Notes: generated by a model not told the origin, from the sequence alone. Positions 1 to 8,396 are shown, counted from the first letter of the stretch. The stretch is 64,000 nt of DNA from Bergeyella_A cardium (GCF_030012605.2 NZ_CP114055.2); one strand, 5' to 3'. A program made the numbers and translations.

Positions 1-303
1 AGAGAGATGAAGGCACAGACTAAGCCCAAAGCAGAGCCACAGACCGAGCGCAAAACTCCTGATGAAAGAAAGCCCGAACCTCAGATATCTGCCGTAAAAA
101 GAAAGCTCTCCTTTAAAGAACAGCGAGAGCTGGAACAGATAGAAAAGGACATTCCCGAGCTCGAAAAGCAGAGAGACCTTATCCTCCAGCAGCTAAATAA
201 TGAGACCGATTATACTAAAATATCAGTGCTCTCTGCCGATTTAGAAGCGGTATCTGAGAAATTAGAAACGGCAGAAATGCGGTGGTTAGAATTGCAGGAA
301 TAA
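1..303 (+). CDS. uup: ABC-F family ATPase, C-terminal end (partial)
   Basis: This is the 3' end of a gene that begins before the window; the reading frame is open from base 1 and stops at TAA 301-303. What remains is a charged, Lys/Glu/Pro-rich linker followed by a helical segment that begins with KLSFKEQRELEQIEK and ends with EMRWLELQE. That pattern is typical of the C-terminal coiled-coil domain of Uup-type ABC-F proteins, which bind DNA or ribosomes and are not membrane transporters. The two ATPase domains lie outside the window, so the call rests only on this tail. It converges on the nos operon across a repeat-filled gap. Confidence 0.7.
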   Translation, partial: REMKAQTKPKAEPQTERKTPDERKPEPQISAVKRKLSFKEQRELEQIEKDIPELEKQRDLILQQLNNETDYTKISVLSADLEAVSEKLETAEMRWLELQE

Positions 304-396
304 GACGAATAAAGAATAAAAGATTACCACCCATCAGTCGATGATTTTTCTTTATGCCAATAGGAAAAAAATAGCATCAGTATCCAATCGAAAAAA

Positions 397-515
397 CATA
401 GTGATGAAAAAAAATTTCATCACTATGAAATTAGGAAAACATAGTGATGAAATTCCAAAAACATAGTGATGAAATTCCAAAAACATAGTGATGAAAAAAA
501 AAATCATCACTATGA
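397..515. repeat. 22-bp tandem repeat array with inverted copies
   Basis: Copies of CATAGTGATGAAA start at 397, 440, 462 and 484; the last three are spaced exactly 22 bp with the spacer TTCCAAAAA. Inverted copies (TTTCATCACTATG, or nearly so) lie at 415-427 and 504-515, so the outer units form hairpins; the first is a perfect 13-bp stem (397-409 with 415-427). The array fills the gap between the 3' ends of uup and nosY, which point towards each other. No gene is seen between 304 and 675. A weak plus-strand terminator-like stem (552-558 with 574-580, followed by a T run) may end uup. Confidence 0.85.
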
Positions 516-621
516 AATTTTTTTTACATAAAAAAGAAAGATTTTTTCTAAAAGTAGGGGAGGGGAGAGGCTCTACTTTGCCCCTTTTTTCGTCTCTGGT
601 AAAGCCCTTGAGGATTGGGTG

Positions 622-657
622 TGAAAAAGAAAAATCCTCCCTGCTGAGGAGGGAGGA
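622..657 (-). terminator. Intrinsic terminator of the nos operon
   Basis: On the minus strand an 8-bp stem (650-657 with 635-642, loop of 7) is followed by a run of T interrupted by one C (complement of 624-634). It lies 18 bases beyond the nosY stop codon, the expected place for the operon end. Confidence 0.8.
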
Positions 658-675
658 AATAGGGGTGATTTTATA

Positions 676-1443
676 TTATAAATCCTTTTTGTTAAACTTA
701 ATCAAGCTGAGAAAGAGAGGGATGGCTATCCACACGCAGAGGATAAGCAGCGAGACTCCCATACCGCCTCCGCTACCGAAAATCTCCTTGAATATAGCCC
801 CAGTTGCTCCGAGCATTGCAGCAACATCTAACTGCAAAAGCACGAAAATACGAGAGAGACCTATTGGATTAAGTGCTGTGAGAGTTGCCATTGTACCTTC
901 GATAGGATAATCTGACAGCTGGAAAATGAGAAGAAGCAAGATGCTATCATACACCAAGCTGAAAAATATCCATATAAAAATAGAAAGCCCAATACCCTTT
1001 GCTCGGTCTTTTGCGGAGATGGACATCAGCATAGCGAAAGCAGTGAAGATGACCGATAGGAAGCAGCCCGAAATAATGAGCGAGAAGCCCGTTTCCAATG
1101 ATGAATAAAGGAAAATAGGCAATGCACAACCGATGAGGAATGCCGCTATAAGCGCTGTAGAAATCCCGATAAAAATTCCGAGCCAGATGCGAGTTCGTGC
1201 GACAGGCTGGCTTAGGAGCAGCTCGATGAACTGGCTACTGTTATACACATAAATCGTAGAAAAAATAACACTTACCAGTGGTACCAGCAAAATGACTACA
1301 TTGAGAAGGCTGGCTGTAGCTTTGGAAGAGTTTTCTTCCAAACCGAGAAGCGCCCACGAGATGAGGAACAAAATGGCAGTATATACCAGTACGATTTTAT
1401 TTTTTAGGATATCAAAAATGATAAATTTAGCTGTATTATTCAT
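676..1443 (-). CDS. nosY: NosY, permease of the nos ABC transporter
   Basis: This 255-residue protein has about six hydrophobic membrane segments and almost no soluble domain, the layout of ABC-2 type permeases of the NosY family. With the NosF ATPase and periplasmic NosD it forms the inner-membrane complex needed to mature the copper centre CuZ of nitrous oxide reductase. The gene overlaps nosF by 8 bases (1436-1443), which implies translational coupling, and is the last gene before the operon terminator. Identification rests on topology and position; NosY sequences are poorly conserved. Confidence 0.88.
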   Translation of the reverse strand: MNNTAKFIIFDILKNKIVLVYTAILFLISWALLGLEENSSKATASLLNVVILLVPLVSVIFSTIYVYNSSQFIELLLSQPVARTRIWLGIFIGISTALIAAFLIGCALPIFLYSSLETGFSLIISGCFLSVIFTAFAMLMSISAKDRAKGIGLSIFIWIFFSLVYDSILLLLIFQLSDYPIEGTMATLTALNPIGLSRIFVLLQLDVAAMLGATGAIFKEIFGSGGGMGVSLLILCVWIAIPLFLSLIKFNKKDL

Positions 1444-2152
1444 CTTTCATCTGTTTTAGGATACTCACAATAGCGTCGGAAATCTTTTCTTTACCTGTGG
1501 TTTGTTGCAATTCTTCCACTGGTTGATGCACGAGGATGCGTCCCTCATTCATAAAAACAATCTGCGTAATAATCTCATCGAGCTCACTTAAGAGGTGGGA
1601 GGTAATTATAATCAGTTTGCCCTTATCTTTTTCTTTGATGATTTTGTTCTTTAAAATCTCAGAGGCAAGAGGGTCTAAACCAGCTGTAGGCTCATCGAGA
1701 ATAATGATTTTGGGGTTAAACATAAACGCAAGTACTGCACTTACTTTCTGAGTGGTACCACCGGAGAGGGTACTCATTTTCTTATGATACATTTTTTCCA
1801 GCTCGAAAGCCTCCAGAAGCTCGGTGTCTATCTGGTCTTTTGGATACTTCCTAATGTCTTGTATCATCTTAATGGTCTGCCCAATCGTCATATTTTCAGG
1901 GTATCTTCCTATTTGTGGCATATACCCGATGTGCTCGCGGTACTGGAAATCATCCCGTACATTTTTTCCATCTACTACAATACTGCCTTTTTCTATTACA
2001 TTAAGCCCCAGTATACTCTTGATGAGGGTAGTTTTACCACAGCCATTGGGACCGATGAGAGCAATGGATTGGCCTTCGCTGAAATTCAGGTTAATATCGT
2101 TCAAAGCACGAAACTTCCCAAAATTTTTTATTAAGTTTTTTATCTGAATCAT
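1436..2152 (-). CDS. nosF: NosF, ATPase of the nos ABC transporter
   Basis: An ABC ATPase of about 238 residues with Walker A GPNGCGKTT, signature LSGGTTQK and Walker B IIILDEPTAGLDP. It energises NosY and so supports assembly of the catalytic copper site of NosZ. I chose the ATG at 2152 (protein begins MIQIKN); a TTG three codons upstream at 2161 is in frame but a weaker choice. The gene sits 53 bases after nosD and overlaps nosY. It could be confused with any CcmA/NatA-type ATPase by sequence alone; the nos context decides the call. Confidence 0.92.
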   Translation of the reverse strand: MIQIKNLIKNFGKFRALNDINLNFSEGQSIALIGPNGCGKTTLIKSILGLNVIEKGSIVVDGKNVRDDFQYREHIGYMPQIGRYPENMTIGQTIKMIQDIRKYPKDQIDTELLEAFELEKMYHKKMSTLSGGTTQKVSAVLAFMFNPKIIILDEPTAGLDPLASEILKNKIIKEKDKGKLIIITSHLLSELDEIITQIVFMNEGRILVHQPVEELQQTTGKEKISDAIVSILKQMKDE

Positions 2153-2205
2153 ATTTGTCAATCTTCGTTTTTATACACTGAATAAAGGGATGTTTTCCTT
2201 TGGTT

Positions 2206-3444
2206 TTATTTTCTTGTATTTTTTTTCATCATTGGTTCTTTATCTACAAAATTCTCCGGCGTAAGGCTTGGAACTATTTTTTCGGTCTTTTCCAGCAGGT
2301 CTACAAAGAAGGTTTTGTAGAGTAGCATTACTGAGGGGTTCTTTTCCGTAAGTACGGAGTAGAGGCTTAGAGGGTAGAAAGGTACATCTCCTATGCCGTC
2401 TTTATTGAGGTCGTAGCCTTCGTATTTATCCCAGTAATTGTACTTAAATTCATTCATCATTGTACTGCCATTGGTACTGATATCAAAGGTATTATTGATG
2501 AAATTGTTATAAAAGAGCTTGCTGTCTCTACTATTGGCATTAATCTTAAGCCCCCAGCCGTTGTTTACAAAGGTATTTCGTTCTATTTCCATCTCCGTAG
2601 CACCGTCTACCAATACTGCGGTGGTATTACTTCTGAAGATGTTATTTTTTATTTTGCTGTACTGTATTTCTTTTAATAGCAGTCCGTACGCGGCATCTCC
2701 CCAGTTGTCCTCAAAGATATTGTATTCCATATCTACATTTTTAGTGTACATAACGGCTACGCCAGCAGAGTTGTTTTTGAAGGTATTGCCTTTATAAACA
2801 TTGTTGTGGGAGAACATAAAGTGGAGCCCATAGCGCATATTCTTATAAGAGTAATTCTTATAGATGAATGAAGAGCGCACCCGTTCTAAATAGATACCGT
2901 CTTTGTAGCCAGAGATATAGTTATTCTTGATCCAAATCTCATCGCATTGCCAAGCGTGGATACCGTTGCCACTCTGCTCTTGGTTGGTCGTTCTATTAGA
3001 AATAAAGCGGTTGTTTTTTATCAAACATCTGAAGCCTCTTTGGATATAAACTCCGAAATAATTATTCTGGAAGATATTGTCTTGAATGGTGGTAAACTTA
3101 CTGTCGTATAACCTTATAGCACCGATGTTTTTAAACTCATTCTTCCCTGAGTTGATAAGTTTAAACCCTTTGAGAATAATATGATTCGCTCGGAAGGACA
3201 TAATCTCGTATTTCATTTCGCCATCGAGCACAGGCCTCCCCTCGCCAATAAAGGTTAATGACTTTGTTACATTGATATTCCCTTCCTTATAATGTCCTTT
3301 TTTTACCAATATAGTGTCTCCGTTTTTAGCGGCTTCCATAGCTTTTTTAATGGTTTTGTATTCTTCGTTTTCACCGACTTTATATACTTTACCAAAAGCA
3401 GCACTGAAAAATAAAATGGAGAGCACTGAAAATAATAATCTCAT
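2206..3444 (-). CDS. nosD: NosD, periplasmic maturation protein (right-handed beta-helix)
   Basis: The 412-residue product starts with a signal peptide (about residues 1-18, ending in SAAFG) and consists mostly of short degenerate repeats rich in N, I and Y (for example NNIFQNN, KNNRF, NTFVNNG), the mark of NosD/carbohydrate-binding-sugar-hydrolase parallel beta-helix proteins. NosD works in the periplasm with NosFY in building the CuZ centre of NosZ. It follows nosL after about 105 bases and precedes nosF by 53 bases. The tail is Lys-rich. Length matches the family. Confidence 0.93.
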   Translation of the reverse strand: MRLLFSVLSILFFSAAFGKVYKVGENEEYKTIKKAMEAAKNGDTILVKKGHYKEGNINVTKSLTFIGEGRPVLDGEMKYEIMSFRANHIILKGFKLINSGKNEFKNIGAIRLYDSKFTTIQDNIFQNNYFGVYIQRGFRCLIKNNRFISNRTTNQEQSGNGIHAWQCDEIWIKNNYISGYKDGIYLERVRSSFIYKNYSYKNMRYGLHFMFSHNNVYKGNTFKNNSAGVAVMYTKNVDMEYNIFEDNWGDAAYGLLLKEIQYSKIKNNIFRSNTTAVLVDGATEMEIERNTFVNNGWGLKINANSRDSKLFYNNFINNTFDISTNGSTMMNEFKYNYWDKYEGYDLNKDGIGDVPFYPLSLYSVLTEKNPSVMLLYKTFFVDLLEKTEKIVPSLTPENFVDKEPMMKKNTRK

Positions 3445-3549
3445 TTGTATTAGATTAAAATGATGATAGGTCTATACTATAAAAAATATTGCAGCCAACG
3501 GATGCCAACTGCGAATATTTGTCTTGAAATCAAAATTTTAATGATTTGT

Positions 3550-4035
3550 TTAGTGATTATGCATACTGTGAGGGTCTTCTTCCCCTCCTTCATTGTGATG
3601 GTGTTCCTCAGTAGAAGACTGCTGAGGTTCTGAACTTGCACCAAGTTTTTCTGCAAATTCTGTAGCCTTAGCCTTGTCTAAGAAAGCGGCTCTATTGCCT
3701 CCCATAGGGCTTTTAAGCTCTCCGCCATATATAAATGTTGCTTTTTCTACTGGGATAAGCTCGTGGCTCTCAAAGTCTGAAACATAATGTTTGGAGTCTT
3801 TGGTTTTATCAGAATGTTCTTCATTATAACCTTCCAAGCAGGTAATGTCGTCAAACTTATACACTCGCCCTTTAGATGTAATAAGCTCAGCACCGTATTT
3901 ATTATCAGTAATGGTCATCTGGCAGTGGTCGCACTGATCTTTTCCATAATTGATAGGCTGTGGCTCATTATTAGACTGGCAAGCTGTGAAAGCGATTGCA
4001 ACAATAGAAAAAGCAACTTTATTATATAACTTCAT
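3550..4035 (-). CDS. nosL: NosL, copper-binding lipoprotein
   Basis: The 161-residue product has a lipoprotein signal ending in the lipobox FTAC, followed by the NosL metal-site signature CDHCQMTI and the conserved stretch YKFDDITC. NosL is a copper chaperone that delivers Cu(I) to apo-NosZ. The C-terminus is unusually rich in His and acidic residues (HHHNEGGEEDPHSMHNH), an extra potential metal-binding tail. The gene lies 51 bases after the membrane protein gene and upstream of nosD. Confidence 0.93.
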   Translation of the reverse strand: MKLYNKVAFSIVAIAFTACQSNNEPQPINYGKDQCDHCQMTITDNKYGAELITSKGRVYKFDDITCLEGYNEEHSDKTKDSKHYVSDFESHELIPVEKATFIYGGELKSPMGGNRAAFLDKAKATEFAEKLGASSEPQQSSTEEHHHNEGGEEDPHSMHNH

Positions 4036-4086
4036 AATTCAAGTGTTTAGGAGACAAATATACTTAAATTTTAATATTGAGCAATA

Positions 4087-4674
4087 TTAATATTCTTTTT
4101 TAGCAGTTTTAAACTCTTTTACTGATATCAGAAAAAGTAAAACTCCTACTGCAAACATAATAGAACCTCCTAAATGTGGCCAGGATGCTGCTTTAAAATT
4201 AAGTAAATCTTTCGGTCCAATGAGTGGTGGCTGGTAGCTCATACCAGGGATTTTAATAGCGGCATCATCGGCTAAGGTATGTCCATAGTCATACTCCCAA
4301 TACCAGAAGTCAGTCATAAAACCGATACCGAATAAAAGGAACAGAATCATAACAAAATACAGAAAACTTTTTTTCTTGATGAATGCTGCGAGAATACAAA
4401 GAATGCCATAAAAAGCAAGAATATAATTCATATAAGTAAATTCCCAGAAATCGCTGGCATTAATCTTTTTCATCCCGATATAGTGGTTTAGAGGATTAAT
4501 TTTATCCAAATCTCCTGTTATTTGATCAGAGTAGAGATACATATTCAAGCCTTCTGGATATTGTGGTGCCCATAAATAGATCCACCATATAGGAACAAAC
4601 ATACAAACGAAAAGACCGATACCACTAAGGATAAGGATTGTTTTGGACAACCCACTAATTGTATTAGATTTCAT
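4087..4674 (-). CDS. Conserved membrane protein of the nos cluster (NosB-like position)
   Basis: A 195-residue protein with about four membrane helices: one near residues 12-35, two around 82-122, and one near 168-186. Between helices 1 and 2 is a polar loop of about 45 residues, and a second loop is rich in Trp, Tyr, Asp and His (FWYWEYDYGH). I do not recognise a named domain. Atypical (clade II) nos clusters carry an integral membrane protein, NosB, directly after nosZ, and this gene occupies that position; homology to NosB is an inference. A terminator-like hairpin lies between nosZ and this gene. Confidence 0.75.
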   Translation of the reverse strand: MKSNTISGLSKTILILSGIGLFVCMFVPIWWIYLWAPQYPEGLNMYLYSDQITGDLDKINPLNHYIGMKKINASDFWEFTYMNYILAFYGILCILAAFIKKKSFLYFVMILFLLFGIGFMTDFWYWEYDYGHTLADDAAIKIPGMSYQPPLIGPKDLLNFKAASWPHLGGSIMFAVGVLLFLISVKEFKTAKKEY

Positions 4675-4685
4675 TATACTTTTTT

Positions 4686-4715
4686 ATTTAAAAAGGGCGG
4701 TTGTACCCGCCCTTT
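4686..4715 (-). terminator. Internal terminator/attenuator after nosZ
   Basis: On the minus strand a 9-bp GC-rich stem (4707-4715 with 4692-4700, loop of 6) is followed by TTTTTAAAT. Being just after nosZ inside the operon, it would reduce transcription of the maturation genes relative to nosZ and protect the nosZ mRNA 3' end. Confidence 0.7.
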
Positions 4716-4782
4716 AGATGATTAATAAAAATTATTGATTCATCGGTTAGAGCTTTTATTACTTTTACCGGATTTTCAAAAT

Positions 4783-6750
4783 TTAGTTTTTGTTATTTAA
4801 GCTCCACTTAAGTTCTGGATTGCTTCCTGCAGGAGATACTCTGATATAACCTTGCATCTCTTGGTGAAGAGCAGAACAGAAGTCTGTACAGTACATTGGG
4901 AATATACCTACCCTTTCAGGGTTCCACTTGTAAGTAACTGTCTCACCTGGCATAATAAGAAGCTCAGCTTGGTTTCTCGCTCCTTTAACAGCAAATCCGT
5001 GAGGGATATCCCAGTCTTGCTCAATGTTGGTTACGTGGAAGAGTACTTCATCACCTACTTTAATTCCTTCAATATTGTCTGGAGCTAAGTGGGAACGAAC
5101 AGTCGTTAAGTATACATGTACTTTATTGCCTTCTCTTACTACTTTAGTGTCTTTCTCTCCTCTTGCTACATAAGGGTGGTTGTTCTTAGCAATGTCATAG
5201 AACTTAGGCTGATCTTTCTTGATAAGATCTGCTGGTGCAGCTTGTGCATAGTGAGGCTCACCGAAAGTAGGGAAGTCTAATAATAACTGCATTTTATCGC
5301 CAGAGATATCAAATAATTGTGCAGATTGAGTAAGCTCTGGACCTGTTGGCAGATATCTGTCTTTTGTAATTTTGTTGTATGCTACTAAGTATTTACCGAT
5401 TGGTTTAGCAGTATCACCCATAATAGTCATTAAGTGACCAGTAGCATAGTAAGTAGGTTGTCTGTCTAATACTTTAAGGTCTTTGATGTTCCATTTTACA
5501 ACTTCTGAAGAAAGGAACATAGAAGTATAAGCATTACCGTGTGCATCAAACTCAGTGTGAAGAGGACCAAGACCTGGTTTCTCTACTTCACCGTGAAGTA
5601 CAGATTCGTATTTCAATACTGGAACACCATCATAATCTCCGATAACATCATTCTTCTCAATAGCTTTTTGAATTTTTGTAAAGCTGAATACTGGGATAAG
5701 AGCAGCAAGTTTACCAGAACCGATGATGTACTCTCCTGTAGGGTCTACATCACATCCGTGTGGAGATTTAGGGCAAGGCATAAAGTAGATGCTTCCTTTT
5801 AGATCTTCGATAGAAAGCATAGTAACTTCTTCTCTAATCTCAGATTTTCCAGTATGAGTTTCTTCATCCCATACATTGTGTGCATATTTTGTTTTAACTT
5901 TTCTTCCTTTTCCTGCTTTAGCAAGTTCAGCTGCTTTTCTCCAGTTGATTGCCATTAAGAAGTCTTTATCATTCTGAGAAGCATTTACTTCAAGAAGGGT
6001 ATTTGCTTTTTCAGAGTTGTAGCAAGAGAAGAAGAACCAGTCTTTAGAAGGACCTTTACCTGCGTGAGAAAGGTCAAAGTCAATACCAGGAAGCTGGATT
6101 TGGAAATCAATATCCATAGCTCCTGTTTTAGGGTCTACTCCGATGAAAGAGATAGCACCTTTAAAGTTTTGTCTGTAGCTATCCAATGGGATATCTCCGT
6201 TTTCATCATCAAATGGTATGGAGAAACGGGTACCTGCTACCACATACTCAGTGTTTCCAGTGATGAATGGAGAAGAGTGGTTACCCGCAGAGTTTGGAAG
6301 TTCAATAATCTCAGCAGTTTTAAATGTTTTAAGGTCTACCCTTGCCACACGAGGAGTATTATTTTCGTTACAGAAAATCCATCTTCCATCTACTTCACTG
6401 TTGGTTTGTGAAAGTTCTACGTGGTGAAGGTCTCCCCAAGGAATAAAGCCGTGAGAAGTTTCAAGCATTGGTTTAGTTTCTTCACTATAACCATATCCAT
6501 TTTCTGGATTTTGGGAAAACACAGGAACTACTTTTAGAAGTCTTCCACTTGGTAACCCATAAATGTTCAATTGTCCGTTAAAACCACCAGACACGAAGTT
6601 ATAGAACTCATCGTGCTCACCTGGTTTTACATAGACTCTCTCTGCAGCGTCTCCGCTTACAGCATCTCCTGTTCCTTTCGGCTTACAGCCTGTTAAAAGG
6701 AAACCTGTCGCTAGGGCAGCCAACCCTAAATGCTTACATAGGTTTTTCAT
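4783..6750 (-). CDS. nosZ: NosZ, nitrous oxide reductase (Sec-type, lipoprotein)
   Basis: The 655-residue enzyme reduces N2O to N2 in the periplasm. The N-terminal beta-propeller region shows the CuZ histidine motifs DLHHVE, SHAGKG, SPHGCDVD, HTEFDAHG and EPHYAQ. The C-terminal cupredoxin domain has the CuA ligands C621, C625, H629 and M632 (CTDFCSALHQEM), with the upstream ligand in IPHGFAV. The N-terminus lacks a twin-arginine signal; it has a Sec lipoprotein signal ending LLTGC (Cys22), so the enzyme should be lipid-anchored. Both points fit the clade II NosZ of Bacteroidota. nosC lies directly upstream, with a hairpin between the two genes. Confidence 0.97.
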   Translation of the reverse strand: MKNLCKHLGLAALATGFLLTGCKPKGTGDAVSGDAAERVYVKPGEHDEFYNFVSGGFNGQLNIYGLPSGRLLKVVPVFSQNPENGYGYSEETKPMLETSHGFIPWGDLHHVELSQTNSEVDGRWIFCNENNTPRVARVDLKTFKTAEIIELPNSAGNHSSPFITGNTEYVVAGTRFSIPFDDENGDIPLDSYRQNFKGAISFIGVDPKTGAMDIDFQIQLPGIDFDLSHAGKGPSKDWFFFSCYNSEKANTLLEVNASQNDKDFLMAINWRKAAELAKAGKGRKVKTKYAHNVWDEETHTGKSEIREEVTMLSIEDLKGSIYFMPCPKSPHGCDVDPTGEYIIGSGKLAALIPVFSFTKIQKAIEKNDVIGDYDGVPVLKYESVLHGEVEKPGLGPLHTEFDAHGNAYTSMFLSSEVVKWNIKDLKVLDRQPTYYATGHLMTIMGDTAKPIGKYLVAYNKITKDRYLPTGPELTQSAQLFDISGDKMQLLLDFPTFGEPHYAQAAPADLIKKDQPKFYDIAKNNHPYVARGEKDTKVVREGNKVHVYLTTVRSHLAPDNIEGIKVGDEVLFHVTNIEQDWDIPHGFAVKGARNQAELLIMPGETVTYKWNPERVGIFPMYCTDFCSALHQEMQGYIRVSPAGSNPELKWSLNNKN

Positions 6751-6810
6751 AAAACAAGTATTAAATGTTAATTAAATTTTATTCAATTTTTTGACGATGG
6801 TAGTAAATAA

Positions 6811-6860
6811 GGGATACCGTATACAATTTTTTTGTTTAGTACTGTAATTAAAGGTATCCC
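6811..6860. other. Inverted repeat between nosC and nosZ
   Basis: GGGATACC (6811-6818) is exactly complementary to GGTATCCC (6853-6860) across a 34-base AT-rich loop. In the nos mRNA it would form a stem between the cytochrome and reductase cistrons. On the minus strand it has no strong T run, so a processing or stability role fits better than termination. Confidence 0.5.
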
Positions 6861-6929
6861 CATTTTTTTAGTTTAAAAGATGAACATTATTTTTTACCAT
6901 CAATTTCCCTCATATACATATAGATTGCC

Positions 6930-7364
6930 TTAGCTTTCATCTTCTGTAAGATTTTGATTAGGCATTGGAGTTAGGTACTCTTCAAATAATGCCTTAGCCT
7001 GAGGGTCATTCTCTATCATTGGTTGAGGGTCAGAGATAAAGTTAAGAATCCAAGCAGCCGTTCTTCTATCGGTTACGCCTTTCCAGCCTGGTCCTACTTT
7101 CCTTACATCATCATAGTTGTGGCAAGAGGTACATTTTACTTCTGCAATTTCCTTTCCGTGTGCAGCTACAGCAGCATCAAAATCGCCTGCTGTGAAGTTT
7201 TCAGAGGTATACTTGCCAATACCATCTTTGGAAGCCTCTCCAGAAGCACCTCCTGCTTCGGTAGCAGTTGCATCTGCAGATTCTTCTCCACTTTTCTTGT
7301 CGTCACCACAAGAGATTGCCATTACAGCAACCATAGCCATCGCTAAAAATTTTAGTTTTTTCAT
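6930..7364 (-). CDS. NosC-like lipoprotein cytochrome c, 3' end frameshifted
   Basis: First gene of the nos operon. The 144-residue reading frame has a lipoprotein signal (lipobox AISC), a low-complexity Ala/Glu/Gly linker to about residue 50, and a class I cytochrome c domain with one haem motif CTSCH and the likely axial Met in TPMPNQ. It probably delivers electrons to NosZ. The frame stops at 6930 after LTEDES, just where the conserved C-terminal helix should begin. Removing one A from the AAA there restores a frame ending at 6887 with AKAIYMYMREIDGKK, the usual end of such cytochromes. The gene is therefore frameshifted, or one base was miscalled. Confidence 0.88.
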   Translation of the reverse strand: MKKLKFLAMAMVAVMAISCGDDKKSGEESADATATEAGGASGEASKDGIGKYTSENFTAGDFDAAVAAHGKEIAEVKCTSCHNYDDVRKVGPGWKGVTDRRTAAWILNFISDPQPMIENDPQAKALFEEYLTPMPNQNLTEDES

Positions 7365-7389
7365 TCTTTTTTAATTACAATTACGGGGT

Positions 7390-7420
7390 CAAAATTAACA
7401 CTTTTTAGTATTCGTGCAAA
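7390..7420 (-). promoter_or_regulatory. nos operon promoter
   Basis: On the minus strand TTTG (7420-7417), exactly 19 bases, then TAATTTTG (7397-7390) gives a perfect Bacteroidota promoter (TTTG-N19-TAnnTTTG). It lies 26 bases upstream of the nosC start codon. Confidence 0.85.
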
Positions 7421-7751
7421 TGTTTTATTCTCGTAATATCTGTTTGGGTAATTTGTTTTATTTATATTGATTTGCTGGATTTTTTAAAATATTTAGCAAA
7501 TATTTGATTAATTTATTGAAAGAAATTTTCATAAAAGATGTTTTAGTCTTTTAATGATTAATAGCATACTGATGGATATATTGACAAAAATCATATCAAT
7601 ACTCTATATATGAAGTTTTTCTAAATAAAGGCTGTTAAGCATGATTGTAGAACACTTGTTTTACGATGAAAAGAGTAGTCAAAATGATTTCTTATAAAAT
7701 AAATATAGCTTTAATCTATTGAAAATATTTTTAGTTCATTGACTTTCTCTA
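7421..7751. other. AT-rich intergenic region between nos and dps
   Basis: No gene, RNA or repeat is apparent between the divergent nos promoter and the dps promoter element. The stretch is strongly AT-rich. A partial FNR-like palindrome (TTGAC-AAAA-ATCAT, 7581-7594) is present but too far from the nos promoter to be persuasive. Confidence 0.5.
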
Positions 7752-7759
7752 TACATTTG
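7752..7759 (+). promoter_or_regulatory. Probable dps promoter -7 element
   Basis: TACATTTG matches the Bacteroidota -7 consensus TAnnTTTG and lies 21 bases before the dps ATG. A good TTTG -33 box at the right distance is not seen, so activation by a regulator is possible. Confidence 0.6.
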
Positions 7760-7780
7760 CACCAATAAAAAATCGAACAA

Positions 7781-8257
7781 ATGAAAAATTCAGTAATAAT
7801 CGGGCTAAAAGAAGCCGATTGCGTAAAAATCACAGAAAAACTTCAAGTATTATTAGCAAACTACTCTGTATTTTATCAGAATACGAGAGGGGCGCATTGG
7901 AATATAAAAGGAGACCAGTTCTTCACGCTTCATCCAAAATTTGAGGAGTTGTATGACAACCTTGTTCTTAAAATTGATGAAATCGCGGAGAGAATCCTTA
8001 CCCTTGGCGGTACTCCGAATCATAATTATTCCGATTATCTCAAGCTCTCTACCATAAAAGAAAGCACAGAAGTAAGCGATGCTACTAAATGCGTACAAAA
8101 CATCATCGATGCGTTTCAGGTGTTGCTAGGGCTTCAGAGAGACTTGCTTGACATTGCTGGTGAAGCTGGAGACGAAGGTACAAACTCCCTGATGAGCGAC
8201 TATGTTACCGAACAAGAAAAAGAAGTATGGATGTATAACTCTTATTTAGGAAAATAA
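7781..8257 (+). CDS. dps: Dps family ferritin-like protein
   Basis: The 158-residue protein matches the Dps/starvation-inducible DNA-binding family in length and in the ferroxidase motif region GAHWNIKGDQFFTLHPKFEELYDNL, with the further helix IDEIAERILTLGG. Dps dodecamers oxidise and store iron with H2O2 as oxidant and protect DNA. The N-terminus is short and not Lys-rich, so non-specific DNA binding may be weak. It is a single gene, divergent from the nos operon, and followed by a clear terminator. Confidence 0.93.
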   Translation: MKNSVIIGLKEADCVKITEKLQVLLANYSVFYQNTRGAHWNIKGDQFFTLHPKFEELYDNLVLKIDEIAERILTLGGTPNHNYSDYLKLSTIKESTEVSDATKCVQNIIDAFQVLLGLQRDLLDIAGEAGDEGTNSLMSDYVTEQEKEVWMYNSYLGK

Positions 8258-8294
8258 CTTTTTTCATTGCTTAAAATATATTTAATTTAAGAAG

Positions 8295-8324
8295 TCGTCT
8301 TCACAATTGTGGAGACGATTTTTT
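8295..8324 (+). terminator. dps terminator
   Basis: A 10-bp stem with one wobble (8295-8304 with 8309-8318), AATT loop, followed by a T run. Confidence 0.88.
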
Positions 8325-8365
8325 ATCTCGCTGCATACCGCTTACGGCTGAAAGTCTGCCACAGC

Positions 8366-8396
8366 TTGCCCCACAAAATACAGTGCCTTATTTTTG
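8366..8396 (+). promoter_or_regulatory. Promoter of the SDR/Omp85-like operon
   Basis: TTG (8366-8368), 20 bases, then TATTTTTG (8389-8396). The in-frame TTG at 8394 lies inside this promoter, which supports starting translation at the ATG at 8415. Confidence 0.7.

Noticed and set aside
488..910. Plus-strand ORF of 140 codons across the repeat and nosY
   Set aside because: It starts inside the repeat and runs antisense to nosY. The low-complexity, Lys/Phe-rich translation looks like a shadow.
7581..7594. FNR-like palindrome TTGAC-AAAA-ATCAT
   Set aside because: It has two mismatches and lies about 160 bases upstream of the nos promoter, in AT-rich DNA where such matches are expected by chance.
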